In this document: piece after piece, positions 26,295-39,900 of the stretch | How positions within the stretch are numbered: position 1 is the first letter of the stretch | Layout of the letters: each line of letters opens with the position of its first letter | DNA from: Himantopus leucocephalus | Lineage: Eukaryota > Chordata > Aves > Charadriiformes > Recurvirostridae | Direction of reading: 5' to 3' | NCBI GenBank assembly: GCA_003993805.1 | Contig: RSEF01000021.1 | Location: 5,682,550 to 5,746,549 of the forward strand | DNA: 64,000 bases | The notes under the pieces: model-generated | Databases searched by the model: none | What the model was told of the DNA's origin: nothing | What the model saw: only the letters and a program-made list of their open reading frames with translations | Translations under genes and position numbers: made by a program

Positions 26295-29200
26295 ATAGTA
26301 AGACAATGGACAAAATAAGACAGTGAGCATAAGACATTAAGTTATGCATATCCAGAGACTGATAAAACAATAAACATTTATCAAGATACTAAGTAAGTCT
26401 GAAAGATTGTCACTGGTTCTTAATATTATACTAATACATACTTTCTTTTTTTTTTCTTTTTAATATTCTTACTTGAAGAGGGAAGGTGCTGTAATAGTAG
26501 CCAAAGAAATCAATTTAGAAGAGAAAAACCAAAAACCTGAAATGTGGGAAAAATGGAACAAATTATATGGGATATCTATCAATAGGTGGCACCATACCCA
26601 AGCACCAAGAAAATGCCACGGCTGCCCCCATGCCAGCTAGGGAGACCACATTTCAGCATTCCTGTACACATCAGATATGACAAGAGACTTGTAGTCTATA
26701 CGTGTCATTATTCATTGTTTCCCATTACAATAGTCTTCCAGTTGTTTATTAATTTTTCAAACTTTAAAAAGGGGTGATGGAAATTCCTGTCTAAACCTGG
26801 TTCTTCTAAAGTAAACTTCAGCCAAGATGCATTTATCATGAAACATTATTTAGCAGCAAGGATAAAAATACTAAAGCCTGGCCATTCAGCAAATGCTTCA
26901 CAAAGTTAGTAGGCAACGTGGGGGGAAAAAAAGCACTCAATATGGCTCAAAAGATATCAAAATATATGTATAAAGATGTTAAATTAAGATTACAGAGCAA
27001 CAGCGCTTTGCTTTTCATACACTGCACAATTATTCTGGGTGATAGCCTTAGCCACCACAGCTTTTCCTACTTGATGACATCAAAGCAGAAAGACAAAAGT
27101 CTGAGACCCTGTCACGAAAAATTTAAACATATCTCTGTTCCTGTTACATAAAGCTTTTATAAGACATGGTTTAGGATGACAATACTACCCAGCATGTATT
27201 ACATCAGCAAATTTTCAAAACCACTTACAGAGCTAGTCTATGCCCAGAAGACAGCACAATCCATCTTTATTTCATAAAAATCTTATCAAAGTACTTATCA
27301 ACTTTGCTTTCTCAAGAAAGCTACATTAATATGCTACACATAATGAAACGTTACTTAAGCAGATTTTCCCTAACTTTACATTTCTTTCTGGCATGTAGAT
27401 GAAGTGGTCGTCATCCTCCCATCCCCACCAATAAACACCAGGGATTTCCCAGCCAACGTACCTGCTTCTAAAAACCACAGAAGATCAGATAACCCACGTG
27501 TTCAGTCCGGATTAATGATCGTAGCTGGAAAAAATGTACGAGGAAACTGCCCTGTGAAAACAAATGAGCAAAGCATTACAGAAATACATAAAGCTGAAAA
27601 CCCTTCGTTCAATACACTTTGAATCACAGTCTGCTTTAAACACAGTCTAGCCAAAATTCCTAAAAGTGTAGGCTTATCTGGAGATTGTAGACCCTTTTTA
27701 TTTTTGAAGAATAAGTTTTTTAAAGGTCAAGCCATTCTTCATCTGCAAGATTTACACCCTGACCATACCAATGACATTCCCAATCACTTGAGAATGGAAT
27801 GCATTCAGGCTTTGCATTCTTTAAGAAGCTTTCAGCATAAAACCCAACTCCCTGGAAAAACCAATAAATGCCATGACATGTAATTTCTTCTAGTAAAAAA
27901 AAAAAAAAAAGAGGCATAGCTTACCAAAGATTTGAGGAAAACTACAGAAATGTAAAGCATGCGGATTTTGACCAAAATTATTGTTTTCAACTATGCATAT
28001 GTTATCTGAATATAGCAATTGCGAAAACTGGCACTTGAAAGTTGGGCTGGAAAACTCTTTGCGCAGAATTTTTCAGACCAACCTCACTGTTCAGTCACCA
28101 ACAGCTAACAGTTATAGACTTTTTTTTTTTTTAGACTCATGACATATTTCTGAACATATTTTACAACTGACGCCGGGTATCAGAGCATGGTAAGAATTTA
28201 TAACTCTGCCAACCCATCACATTAGACTCTAAGACATGCAGCTCAATCTGACAAATGAAGTGACAGTTCAAGCCCTCTGCAATGCGCAATGAAACAGCAA
28301 GCGCCTGCTACTCACAACAGCATCACAGCTAGAATCGTGTAATTAACAGCATAAGTTGCTGTACTTAATTAAGAGTTTCTGATTATGGAAGATATGCATA
28401 CCTGCACCATTTGTTATTAAAGTCCATCTTAAATTTACTAAACATACTCTCTCTTTTTGCGTCAACAAGCGAAGGCAGATCCAGACTAAGTCAATTCCAT
28501 TCATGGCTGTTCACCACCGCGTGCAGACGTCGTTAGCAGCAGGGAAACAAGACAGGAGCAGCTAGAGCTACTCGACTGTTCTGTACACCAGGTTCATCAG
28601 AGAAATGCTGAATCCAAAAACACCTGCTAGCTTCACCCATAGGTTCTCTACAGTGCCTCTTACTAACAAGAGTTAGAAGCAGTTGAGCTTTATCAATGGC
28701 TTAGAAGAATCATTTCACCTCTCCAGAGGAGAGAAATTGCCTGCTCTGAAAGGATTATTTAAGCCCTACCTCGCTAATTAGTTCCCACTGTTCCTGCCCT
28801 CTAAATATGCAATGCAGTCCCAAGAAAGATTATCTACAGCACTGACAACAGGACCATTTGCGGTAACTAATTGCTGTTCTCACTTCTATGGACTTCAAAG
28901 ACACCCCCCATCACCACCACTGTAAACATATGCACCACCCAACTGTGTGAACTCCTTCCTAAAGAAAAGGGTTAAAGCATGGCAAGTAACCGCTTCCGAG
29001 ACACGCTTCTGTCCTACTGACAGCAACAGCATATTCACAGTGACCATGAGAATTCCCCACGTGCACCCCAAATTGCAAATAATAGTAATCTATGCATTTG
29101 TTATATTTAACACCAAATACAAATGAAAACAGAAAGAACACGTTTTCCTAACCCTGTAAATTGAGGGGAATTCAGCTGAGAGCCGCAACAGCCTCCACAG

Positions 29201-32200
29201 ACAGCCCATTTCCATGACCAGCCAGAAGGCTGCTATCAGAGACAGTTTTCCTTTCAAGCACTAGTCCGATGGAACATCCAGCTTGCACGCCAGAACACGA
29301 GAACTTCTCTGCTAAACCACAGGGCACATCTTCTGAATAACAAGCACCTTTACTGCTAAAGGCTCCAAAGATGACTGGAGTAAGCAAATAAATAAATAGA
29401 AAAAAATCAGGTTTCATTACTTTTTCTTAAAAGAATAGAACAAAATAAGACTAAAAGGCCTGGTGATCAGTCCAAAGTCACAAAAAGGTTCTCCTACCAA
29501 CTTGTTCCCATCTGTTCTGAACAGCAGCTCACACTTCCAACATTTTCAACTACACATCAACATTTCCACATTCATCTCTAACAAACCCTAAGAAATAAGA
29601 TCTAAAAATATTTTCCAACTGTGTATTTTGGGGGTGGGAGGGAAGAAGTGCAAAATATGAGAAAGTTTAGCAGGACAGCTGAGGAACAGCTGAATCACTG
29701 CTAGCACGAGTTCTGCTCACAATCTTCAGAGCCCCAGTAGACCTGTGTGCCACACGATGATCCATCGCTGAAGCATTTTTCAGGTCAAGTGATTCTTTGC
29801 CGCAGTTTCAATTACCAGCTCTGAACTCTGTTTCTTTGTTCACCTACACCCACCTTCTAGTCCTGCAAGGTCAGAATATTGTTTATTTTGCCTACACTCG
29901 GTTCCAAATTTTTGTCTCTCTGTCTCACCAAGCGGTGACCGCTCCATATGGTCCATTAATGCTGCAGGGCTCAGGTGGGTCTGTATCACTTGACACTCAC
30001 ACGAGCCTCTCTACACTTATGCCGGTAACACCAAGAGCTGCTTGGGCTCCTCACACCGACCAGCACTTCTACCACGGAAGGCAAGATTGAGGTTTTCTCC
30101 TGGTCACGAGGTTCTGTCAAAGCCTGACATGATAAAAAGAATAACCAGGCACTTTCCAACTTAGGTGTCACTAGAATACAAGAACGTAAAACCATTTCTC
30201 AAACTTACAATCAAAATTCTTCTTGCCCCAATGGGCTTACATTCCCAGCCAGGATTTAAAAACAGATAAAACCCTGCAATGTCCTTTACCATGGAAATGA
30301 AATGAAATGAAAACTATTCTAAGCACAAAGACACTAGTTTCAACCCATCCTTATCCTTCTACTTCCTTACAATTGTTTACACTTGGGTCAGAGATCGCTA
30401 CAAAGTGTATTTTTTAACATACAGAAAAACTTAAAAGCAGTGAAGTTTACAAGTTCAGAGATATTGATACAGGAGATGGGAAAATGTCGAAGTCTTAGCT
30501 TTAGGTTCTGTCACTTAAGAGATCATGCTGCTTCCCCAACATCACTAGGTTAAATGAATTTTTAAGCTAAAATGTAAGGCACTCTAATTGAAAAGAAACA
30601 TGTTTTTAAAGTACATGTTACTGAATTACAAAAGCATGACGAAATTGAACCAGCATCAGGACACAACATGCCAAACGCAGGGTGCTGGCAGTTGCATGTC
30701 AGCTGATCAGCAAAGATAAAACCGAATTTTGCACATCCCATACATCATAAGCAAACTTTTATCAACAGCACTAATGAATCCTAGTGTTTATAGCTAAAAC
30801 GTAGAATTAATTTATTTACCTATTCTTGCCAGATGCATTATATTGCATATGAGAAACATTCCCTGAAAGATAACATTTCAATCTGTATTTTCAGCCCAAA
30901 AAGCCAGACAGGGATATAAAAACACAAGAACCACTGTGTACTGGACCGAAGGAATCCCCACAGCGCTCACAGAACTCAAGTGGAAAGCTCTTCATTCAAA
31001 AGAGTGAACAGCCAAAGCTATTCAGAAGCTGATACTTGTGTTACACACCGATACTTACTGCCCTAAGTGAGGAAATGCTGGGGTCTCAGCTGAATTTCTG
31101 GTAATCATATCCCAAATCATTTGCGCTAAAGGAGGAGATGCCAAAGGCTGATGAAGCCATACAGAACGCACTGCTCTATCAAGTCTGGAACTGGTCTCTC
31201 CAGGTACGGGCAAGGCAGACGTGCGAAGCCAACAGGGAAGTTCAGGCTGCCAATGCCTTATCTACTTTGCAGCTAAGCACGGTTCTGCTCCCCAATGCCT
31301 TTTATTCAATTTCTTTCTCACGAAAAAGACTAACCTGTGCATTTCAAAAGCTGTAGTTTTAGTCTGAAATTACATTTTTCACTAAACTGTGTTAAAAGAC
31401 TAAATCCTACAAGCCTGTCCTGCTGCATGCAACACACTGCAAATGGACATAATTGGGTCACCTAATTTTCCCTTGTTTGGCAGGCATCGGGAGTGAAATT
31501 TAGTTCTCATTTATTTTTAATACGATTCACAAGACAGAATAATAAATGAGAAAGATCTATGTGTTACAGCCAAAGCTGCCAGCCTAGCTTTGCCAAAGCA
31601 ATGAATTTGAGTTTAAAAAACATTCCCTCCCTTTCCCAAGCAGTAGACGACGTTGGTCAGTAGAGGAACGGAAAAGCTGTCCTGTTCTTCAGCACGTCAC
31701 GCCCGGCGCTGCCTGCAGACGGGCTGGGTGAGGATTGCAGGAATGCCTTTTGCTTCCCAACGCCTGGACCAGGCAGAGCCAGGCACGCTGGACATCCCCG
31801 TTCTGATCCCTGTCCGTCTGCCCACCAAACCGACCTCTTTGGCTGGGGAAAGAGTATGCGCAATCCTGTAAAATAATCACCTTCATAAATACCACCTTCA
31901 CGCAAAACATGACAGGTTTAAGTTACACTTTCTAGCAAGGCAGCTAGGGCAGAGATGAGAGTAAACTGGACATGGGTTTGGCATCAGAAGATGTAGGTAT
32001 GTCTACACCGAAAAACAGCTGGGCTAATTTACCAGTAAGTTATCCAAGTAGAAGGGGATTAACTATTTTAATTTTTCCACTAGCATTAAGAGATGTTTCC
32101 CTACCTCTCCACGTTGTTACTTGTCCTGAAAAGCTTATAATGAAAATACAATATAATCCTTCCCAAAAACAAACTAAAAGACCGTACCGACTTTCTCCTC

Positions 32201-32603
32201 AATTACTGACCCTGGACACAACAGTACAGTACATAATGAAGCAGTACTGCCTTTGCAGTTAGTCCCCCTTTTTTTTATAAATTAGATTTAGAACATCAGC
32301 TACTGTGTTTTCACTTTTAAAAAAAAATGTAGACAGGAGAAATCTGTACTTAAACTCAGTTTAACTAGTCTGTTTTATCAACAGATGGAAACAGCTCCTA
32401 AGGAAACTCAAGCTTGCCAGCAAGAACTGTTTAGACCGAATGCTTTCAGGAGGAGAATTCCAACATACAGCCAGTGAAAATTACAGATTTGTAATTGTAT
32501 TCCCTCACTTCCACCTATACTCTTACAAATTCAAAACCTGGGAGGGCTTCTCTGCTGGACAATGCCACAGATGGGTTCATAATAAAGAACTTCTAAATCA
32601 CTC

Positions 32604-32628
32604 NAAAAAAAAAAAAAAAAAAAAAAAA
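32604..32628. repeat. Single N followed by an A24 run
   Basis: The ambiguous base at 32604 precedes 24 adenines. This is an unresolved homopolymer length within the CTNNBIP1 first intron. Confidence 0.9.
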
Positions 32629-33912
32629 TTCACAACCCAACAGGAAAAAAAAAACCCACCACACTAAAAATGGTACGTTTGTAAATTTTGCATAAGGCAA
32701 ACTACTTAAGCATCCCATTTAATGTTAAAGACATGTTTATTTAATGCAATGAGAAAGCAACATGAGCTTTTATTCCTTCAAATTACATATTTCCCCCAAC
32801 ACTGTAGTCCTCTGTAATGCCGCAATTCCTAACATCCACATTTTACTGGTGTGGGAAAAAACAAAATGAAACAGAGGAATTTGCACAGCCTAAATTAAGA
32901 ACAAAAAAAAGAAAAAGGCAGTAAACTGTCTGTAAATGTGAGCAATATTTTACATATTCAGTCTTAATAATTTAGGGTACTTACAGCAGCCATCTGGCAA
33001 GCTCTTTAAAATGTAAGTCACAGCTGACTACCTCTAATATCTTGTATCATTTGCAGTTATAGGCAAAACAAATCCAACAGCAGTTAGTTCAGCTACATTT
33101 TCTTTTTCCCTTGAATCTGGCTGATTCTGTTCAAGGCAGCTAAAAACCTCAATTAATGGGACAGGATTATAAAAGCTCGGATAAGGAGTTATGGTGAATA
33201 AAACCAACCGCTGCAGGTTTCCTTTGCACTACACAAATTGAGTTAACAGCCAGCATGAAGAGGTCCCTTTAACGCCACGACATCATTATCCAAGGTTAAG
33301 CTATTAGCCTCCACAGTTACACTATTGAGTACTTCAGTGGTTAAAACACGGTCACACTGGGAAGCTTGTAAGTGCACGGAGATGCTGCACCTTTCAGCCT
33401 TGTTAATTTTCAGATGACATTTTACAGAGAACAGCTAGAGCCCTAAAAACCTCCCAAGCTGGAGCCTGAAACCTGAAGTCAGGAACCAGAGTCTGCAAAA
33501 TCCTGCTACAAATTTTCCTCTAATTTAGTCTGACTCGTGACCTTCACCCACAGGCAGCTGGAGACTGGATTAATTCCCATCTCCAGAGGGATGCAACAAT
33601 GAAAAATTCCTAACAGCTACCTATTTATAGGAGAACAGTAAGAGTTGAAATATTTAATACAGTGCTTTTGTCTTCATTTCTATGTTCAGTATTATCTTTT
33701 AGCTGACCTTAGAATCTGAACCCCAGTGTCAGATTTTGGTCAATTTACAGCTGGAACTCCAGTGGTAGGTTTGCATCTCTTCAATGTTAGATTTAAATTT
33801 TTAACAAAACAGTACAGTCCTCCCTCTTGAAGAGGGACGGGAACCAGCCCCAAACGCTGCCATTTAGACAAGAAAAACCTATAGAAACTAGAAACACAGC
33901 AGGTGGTTCCCC

Positions 33913-33942
33913 NNNNNNNNNNNNNNNCCCCCCCCCCCCCCC
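33913..33942. other. 15-N block next to a C15 run
   Basis: N at 33913-33927 is followed directly by about 15 cytosines. This is an unresolved homopolymer or local gap in the CTNNBIP1 first intron. Confidence 0.95.
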
Positions 33943-36900
33943 AGTGCTGGATCACCTTTCAGAGTTTCAAAAAGGACTTCAAAAATAGTAATGAAGTGTA
34001 TTCAAAAAAAGCCAGTGCATTCAAAAACATAACAGTTCTCACATCAATGCTCAAGCTAACTGTAAAAAAAAAAATTCCTACCATTATAATCACTATTTTT
34101 ATGAAATTAATGCTTGCCTCCTGACCTTCAGGCACACATGAACCAGACTATATTTTTTAGCAGCAATGTCTTAAAGAGAAGACATCTACCACGTCTCGTA
34201 CAGTTAAAAGCACAGGTTTTTAGGTACTTTATGTCAGTCAACTTGAAGCCTCTGAAATTTAGTGTAGTAACAGCAACAAAACCTTAGAAAAAGGCTTTCA
34301 TTTCAAAAAGGCATTTGCACTTCAAAGATGAATTTGTCAAAAATTCTTTAAAAAAATGACAAAACTTAGCTACAGCACCTTATACACAAATTCTGTCCCA
34401 CCCAAAGAAACTATTCTAAAAGAACGTTATAATACTTTACTCAAGATGATCTCCAACAGCTGGACTGAGGAGTGCTGCTCTTGTCCTGACCATCAGCATC
34501 GCTCACAGAGGCTCAGGCACCTCTTCCCCTATTTATGACACAGCCACAGATCTTCCTGACTGGAAATTGAGCACTAATGATAGATAGACAATGATGTTAA
34601 CTACCAGGTATCCCACACCAGAATTACTGCTGTAAAAAACAGTGTTACGCGTCCCTCATAAAAAAAAATAAATGTATGGCAATGCTTTCTATGGATCTTT
34701 TCATTGACATTCTGTCTTTTCAGAGACAGAAAATAAAGTTTCCAGCACGCAGGTGTAACACACTTGAGATGCTTTTTCTTGTTCTTAAGAAATCAGCTTT
34801 ATTTTCATAGATTGACTTTAACTTGAATTATAAACCAGTAAAAAAAATGGAGCACCAATAATACGCAAAAGTTTTATCAACAGCTTACAAGAATCAACAA
34901 ATTATTTTCAATATATCTATCCCATTTATATGGTTGGCATGCTACACACACTGTACAAATATGTACCCATGTAACACCTCCACCTATGAACTATCATATT
35001 TTGGACTATTAATTATTGACACCAATGACAGAGCAGCATGTCTGTTCTAGGATCATTGCAGAAACTGAACCAAGGCCAAGACACAAGCATGCACAAGGAA
35101 GAGCAAGACCATTAATTGTGGTCACTTCATTTTCTTGTCACGTCAATCAGTTTTATGACTAAAGTCACGTTTTCAGAGATGCTCTGTAAGAAGTAGTAAT
35201 GCTGGACTCACGATCCTCTGAAGACTTATAGATCATCAGCATTACAACTGGGTTTTACCAAAGACTGCCTTTTATAGTACAGAAACTAAACTCAACAGGC
35301 TAAAAAATAACTTAATACATGGGACACGAACACCCTACGCTCATGAAGCGTGAACACTGATAAAGAATTAGTTTACTGTAGAAGCAAGAAATTGGTTCAG
35401 TTTTCATAATGAACCTAAAAAAATGCCTAAACCACAGAGCACAATGTCAAAATCGATACAAGTACGTGTATATGCCCAAAGCGCCGAAGGTTTTTTCTGC
35501 CTTCTTCAGTAATTCTCAAGTGGCTTGAAATGGAACAGGAAACAGAAATGTGCACAAACAAGCACACATTCAGAATTACCAGCAGTGCTAATGGAGAAAT
35601 ACATCAGTATTTGGTACGTTTCCAACAAAATCGTTTCATTAATACTGCATTTGTATTCAGATTTTTGAAAGTCAACTGCTTTGAAATTAAAATATGTCTA
35701 GTGCAAAAATTTGATGTTTCAGTCAATTTTAACAAGAAGGCAAGTGACACTATTAACCAATCATAAACCATTAGAGAATAGTCCAAAATCAAAACAGGCC
35801 AAATTCCAGTAAGTATCTGTAAGCAGTTAAAATACCATTTAATTTCAATTTACAAGCAGGCAGTAAAAGCCCCCAAAAACCAGAAGTACCACATTTGGAG
35901 TTGAACAGCCTGTGGTCTAGTGACCAACTTCTCAGCAGCTTAAGAACACCGCATCGTTATACTTAAGCGGAAACAGCAACACCGTGAGTAATGCCTACTG
36001 AAAGGACTTCTCTCCACTGTTCCACTCACTGGAGCACCATCACATTTACAGGCGTTTCTTCGGTACTCATCGACATAGTATCTTTCTCCAGATACCCGGC
36101 ATTTTTGAGATAGCTTTCAATTTGAAACATGACCGATGCTGCCCTGTAATTTATACTGACCTCTGAACATCATTAATGCTGGATCATACACATTTTACAC
36201 TGAAAATGCCTACAGATCTTTTACAGCCGAGAGGTTATGGCTAACTAGATTTTTTTTTTAAAGCAATTAAAACCTGAGCTGTTATTAGGTTGGTGACTGC
36301 TTCGCATGTTAACACTTTGCAATATTCTATCAAAGTACAGTGTTAGGACGAGAGACTCTTAGATTAATAGTTCTAAGTACCAAAATTGCCCAACCATTGG
36401 ACAACAACATGAAATACTGTTCTGGCCTCATACACCAATAAAATTTGCTGTAAAATAGCGATAAATATACTCCTTATGACACCTACTAATCTTGCCTCTT
36501 TAGAGAAGAAAAAAAAAAAAAAAAAAGAAAAAAGTCTTCTGTGCTGCCTTCCCCATGGATGCTCTGCGTAACCAAAAAAGCAAAGTGGTTTCAGTTTTGA
36601 ACCAATGTATGGTTAAGTTTTTTAAACCATTTAAAGAGGTATTTTATTAATACCTTTTACTGAAAGTTGAACTAAGACTTAATGGCTATTTGCTAATATG
36701 AGTATATTCCTTGATAACCTTTTTTGCACTCACACAAACCCTTTGCCTCCCAAGTAATCTGTTAGCATCATTCATATTGTTGGATAATACGGGCAAGAAA
36801 TCCCTGCTCCTAGGACCTTCCTAAAATACTGCTTGAGAACTTTCCTTGGTAGTGTTTCATAAACTGGTCTGAATAGCTGTTCTAATCATATGTGCAGAAG

Positions 36901-39900
36901 TATGTCAGTTCCTCTCTTCTCTGAAGGGCTTATTAAAAACAAAAAGCACATGAAAAGGATTTTTGTTACCTTCTTTAGGTCACCAAACAAGACCATGCTG
37001 CAAAGATATTTGATGGAGAGAGGATGAAGGAAAAAAATCCTTGTCAATTTTAGGAGAGGACTTTTAATGCTCACAAGTTTAAAACAAATTCCTAATTACA
37101 CACCAATTTTACCACAGTTTACTATAGTTTTTGGTAAAGTGGGATTACAAGGAAGGAAATCTTGCCTTCAAGAGACTTCCTATATCTCAGGAAAAGGGAT
37201 GCAATTTCCTTCCTCCGTAGCCACAATTTTGAATGTTATGTTAATTACATTAGCCCCGAACTGTGAAATAAACCTGTATGAGGTCGTTAGTTTGACAGCA
37301 GAAGTCTCCCTTTAGCACTACTGTACAAACACACACACACGGGCTGGAGAGAAATAAACCACCGACTACAGGGTTTTTAAGGGTTATATCAAGTCCCAAT
37401 CAGCGCTGGATTGGATTAATTTCAGAATACAAAGAAAACTGGAAGAATCACAGGCAAAACCAAGAAGTGTATATGTTAAAGGCGACAAAGCTGAGCTGCA
37501 TGAAAAACTGTATGTGGTATTGTGTGGCAAGTTTGATTTATTCAGAAATCAACACTACTGAAGTGGAATATTTAAAACTGACTGTTTCAAGACCTCCTAC
37601 ACACCTAAAATTTGGTACATTTACAGGATAAGTGGCAATCACTCCCCTAAGAATGGGAGCATCTGCTCCCATTGCAACAATACGTATTTTGATTAATCAA
37701 ACTCCAATATATACCAGTAATAACAAAAGGTGTTAGCCCAGAGACTGTTAACAACAACGCTCGAGACAAGTTAAAACTACTGTAAGGTTCCAGACGACTT
37801 CAGAAAGTTTCCGGGAGCAGGGCTGTATGCAACAACCACCAATTTAAGGCAGAACAGGGAAAGAGAATTGCTGAAGTTGCAGACGATTTCTGCACTTCCC
37901 AAACCGTTAGTACAATTACAGCACATCTTTATTATATTTAGTTTCTCAACAAAAGGAAGGAGCTTATAGCATTTATGTCAAAAATTGCAGCTACCACGGA
38001 AAGAACAATGAAATGGACGTATTAAAAACAAGGTGCCAAAACTGTATTTCCTCACACACGATATTACACATACAGAATTTTATTTAAGGTTTAAAACATA
38101 TTTTGTAAGAGCTAGTGAACTAAGAATCATGACAGCGTAGAAAACCGTTGCAAACAGTTTAATGTGAATTGTGAAAGGTTTATTTTACTGACTCCCCCGT
38201 AGCTGCTCATCAAATTTCCCGCGATAAATGTTGTGTTTAAAAAACCTGATGTTACCGACCTCTGAAGTCAAGCAAAATCTTTCACGAATTCCACATAAAC
38301 CAATGAGTATTATTTGGCATCTACAGACATTCCTGGAAAAAAAGCAGCTAAGCAGATGTCAATGCTCCCATTTTTCTCAATTTGGCATCAACTCCTAAAG
38401 TTAATTATATTTTAAGTGTGTTATTGCTGATCATTTTTGCATAAACATTCAGTTACTGTGTTTATCTTGAAGTCTGATATTGCCTCCCCTGACCAACTGA
38501 GCAAGCTGCCAGCACACTGTGAAATTTGCAGTTTTCCATATCAGATCCAGCATGCTCAAAGTTAGGAAACTCCATTAAAATTACATTAGTACGGCAACAG
38601 GCACCAGAGATCACCGCAGCTGCACCATCCCCTTCTCGTTTCGACAAAAAGCCTTCCATCAGTAGTTTACTTTAAACTCTTTCAGTATTTACGCTGCTGC
38701 TCTACAGAAACTCTGCTACAAAAATTCAGGTCATGTTTCCTTTAAATGTACATGGGTGTGCGTACATGTATACTTATTTAAAGCTCAATGAAATTAATTA
38801 AAAGCTCCTCACCGACTTCAATGGGCATTGAATCAGGACATGGATGAGTTCAGAGGCAAAACAATTACACTTTAATTAAAGATCTTAACATTCTTGTGAA
38901 GCAGTCAACTAATTTTATAGAAGGATAAACTGAGTCAGAAAGTTTCAGAGCTTGGTCATGGTCATAAACAGAGTTATTACTTAAACTGCTTCCATATTTG
39001 TTAGTTATCCTCATAACATAGAGAAAATGGACTTTCTGAAAAATCATATAACTTCTTGGTCTACGTATTCATGGAAATAAAACAGAACATGCTGAGGCAA
39101 GTGCAACAGTTGTACAGACGTATTGGCTCCATTTCTGTTCCCCAATCAGTAGCTAATTTAGTCAGTCACAGGAATTGCAATAATGCAAGAGGCTGAAATT
39201 TTTAGGGTTTTTTCATGGCATTTTATCTCCAGATGAGATTTTTAGGTTGTGGCATTGGTTTGTTGTTTTTAAAATAGCATTAATAATTATGATATATATC
39301 TATATTATTTTTTTAAAAAGAAAAATAGGCTTGGCAGATTTGATATTCTGTAAAACCTTGAAAACACTTATTGAAAAGCAAGACGTTCCTAAATTCAAAC
39401 TGACATTTAAACCATATGTAAGCACTGTATCACTTTTTCAAGTCACCAGAAGCGAGCAGAAACAAGAAATTAACTTTCCTCATTTTTTTGAGCGTTTGTT
39501 ACATAATGCTTCCCCACCACTAAGGCTGAAAATAAATCCCAGAGCCAAAAGTGTATTCTCCTTATTCAATTACCAACTAACGTTTTTCAGTTATTTTTCT
39601 GATCTTTGGTTTCTTCTCACCTATTAACACTCCGTAGTTTTGCTCATTCTGGTCTATCTGCTTTCTTATGCCAATCGAAGTTCACGGACAGGCCACGGCT
39701 CTTTAAAGGGAAAAAGAACTGTAAGTCTCATCCATTCTCAGAGATACAACAGCATCAACAATAGTAAACCAAGTGTTTTGGCGCTTTTTTTTTTCTAAAT
39801 AAGTTTGTTGGTAAACAGTTTTTAGTACATTAAATATCTATTTATATATCATTTCTCCCACGTACATCATTAGACTATCAACCATTAAGACCATTATACT

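Noticed and set aside
39247..39627. 126-codon plus-strand ORF in the CTNNBIP1 first intron
   Set aside because: It is AT-rich with Ile/Phe/Lys-biased composition, no recognisable domain and no CpG or promoter context. It is likely chance.
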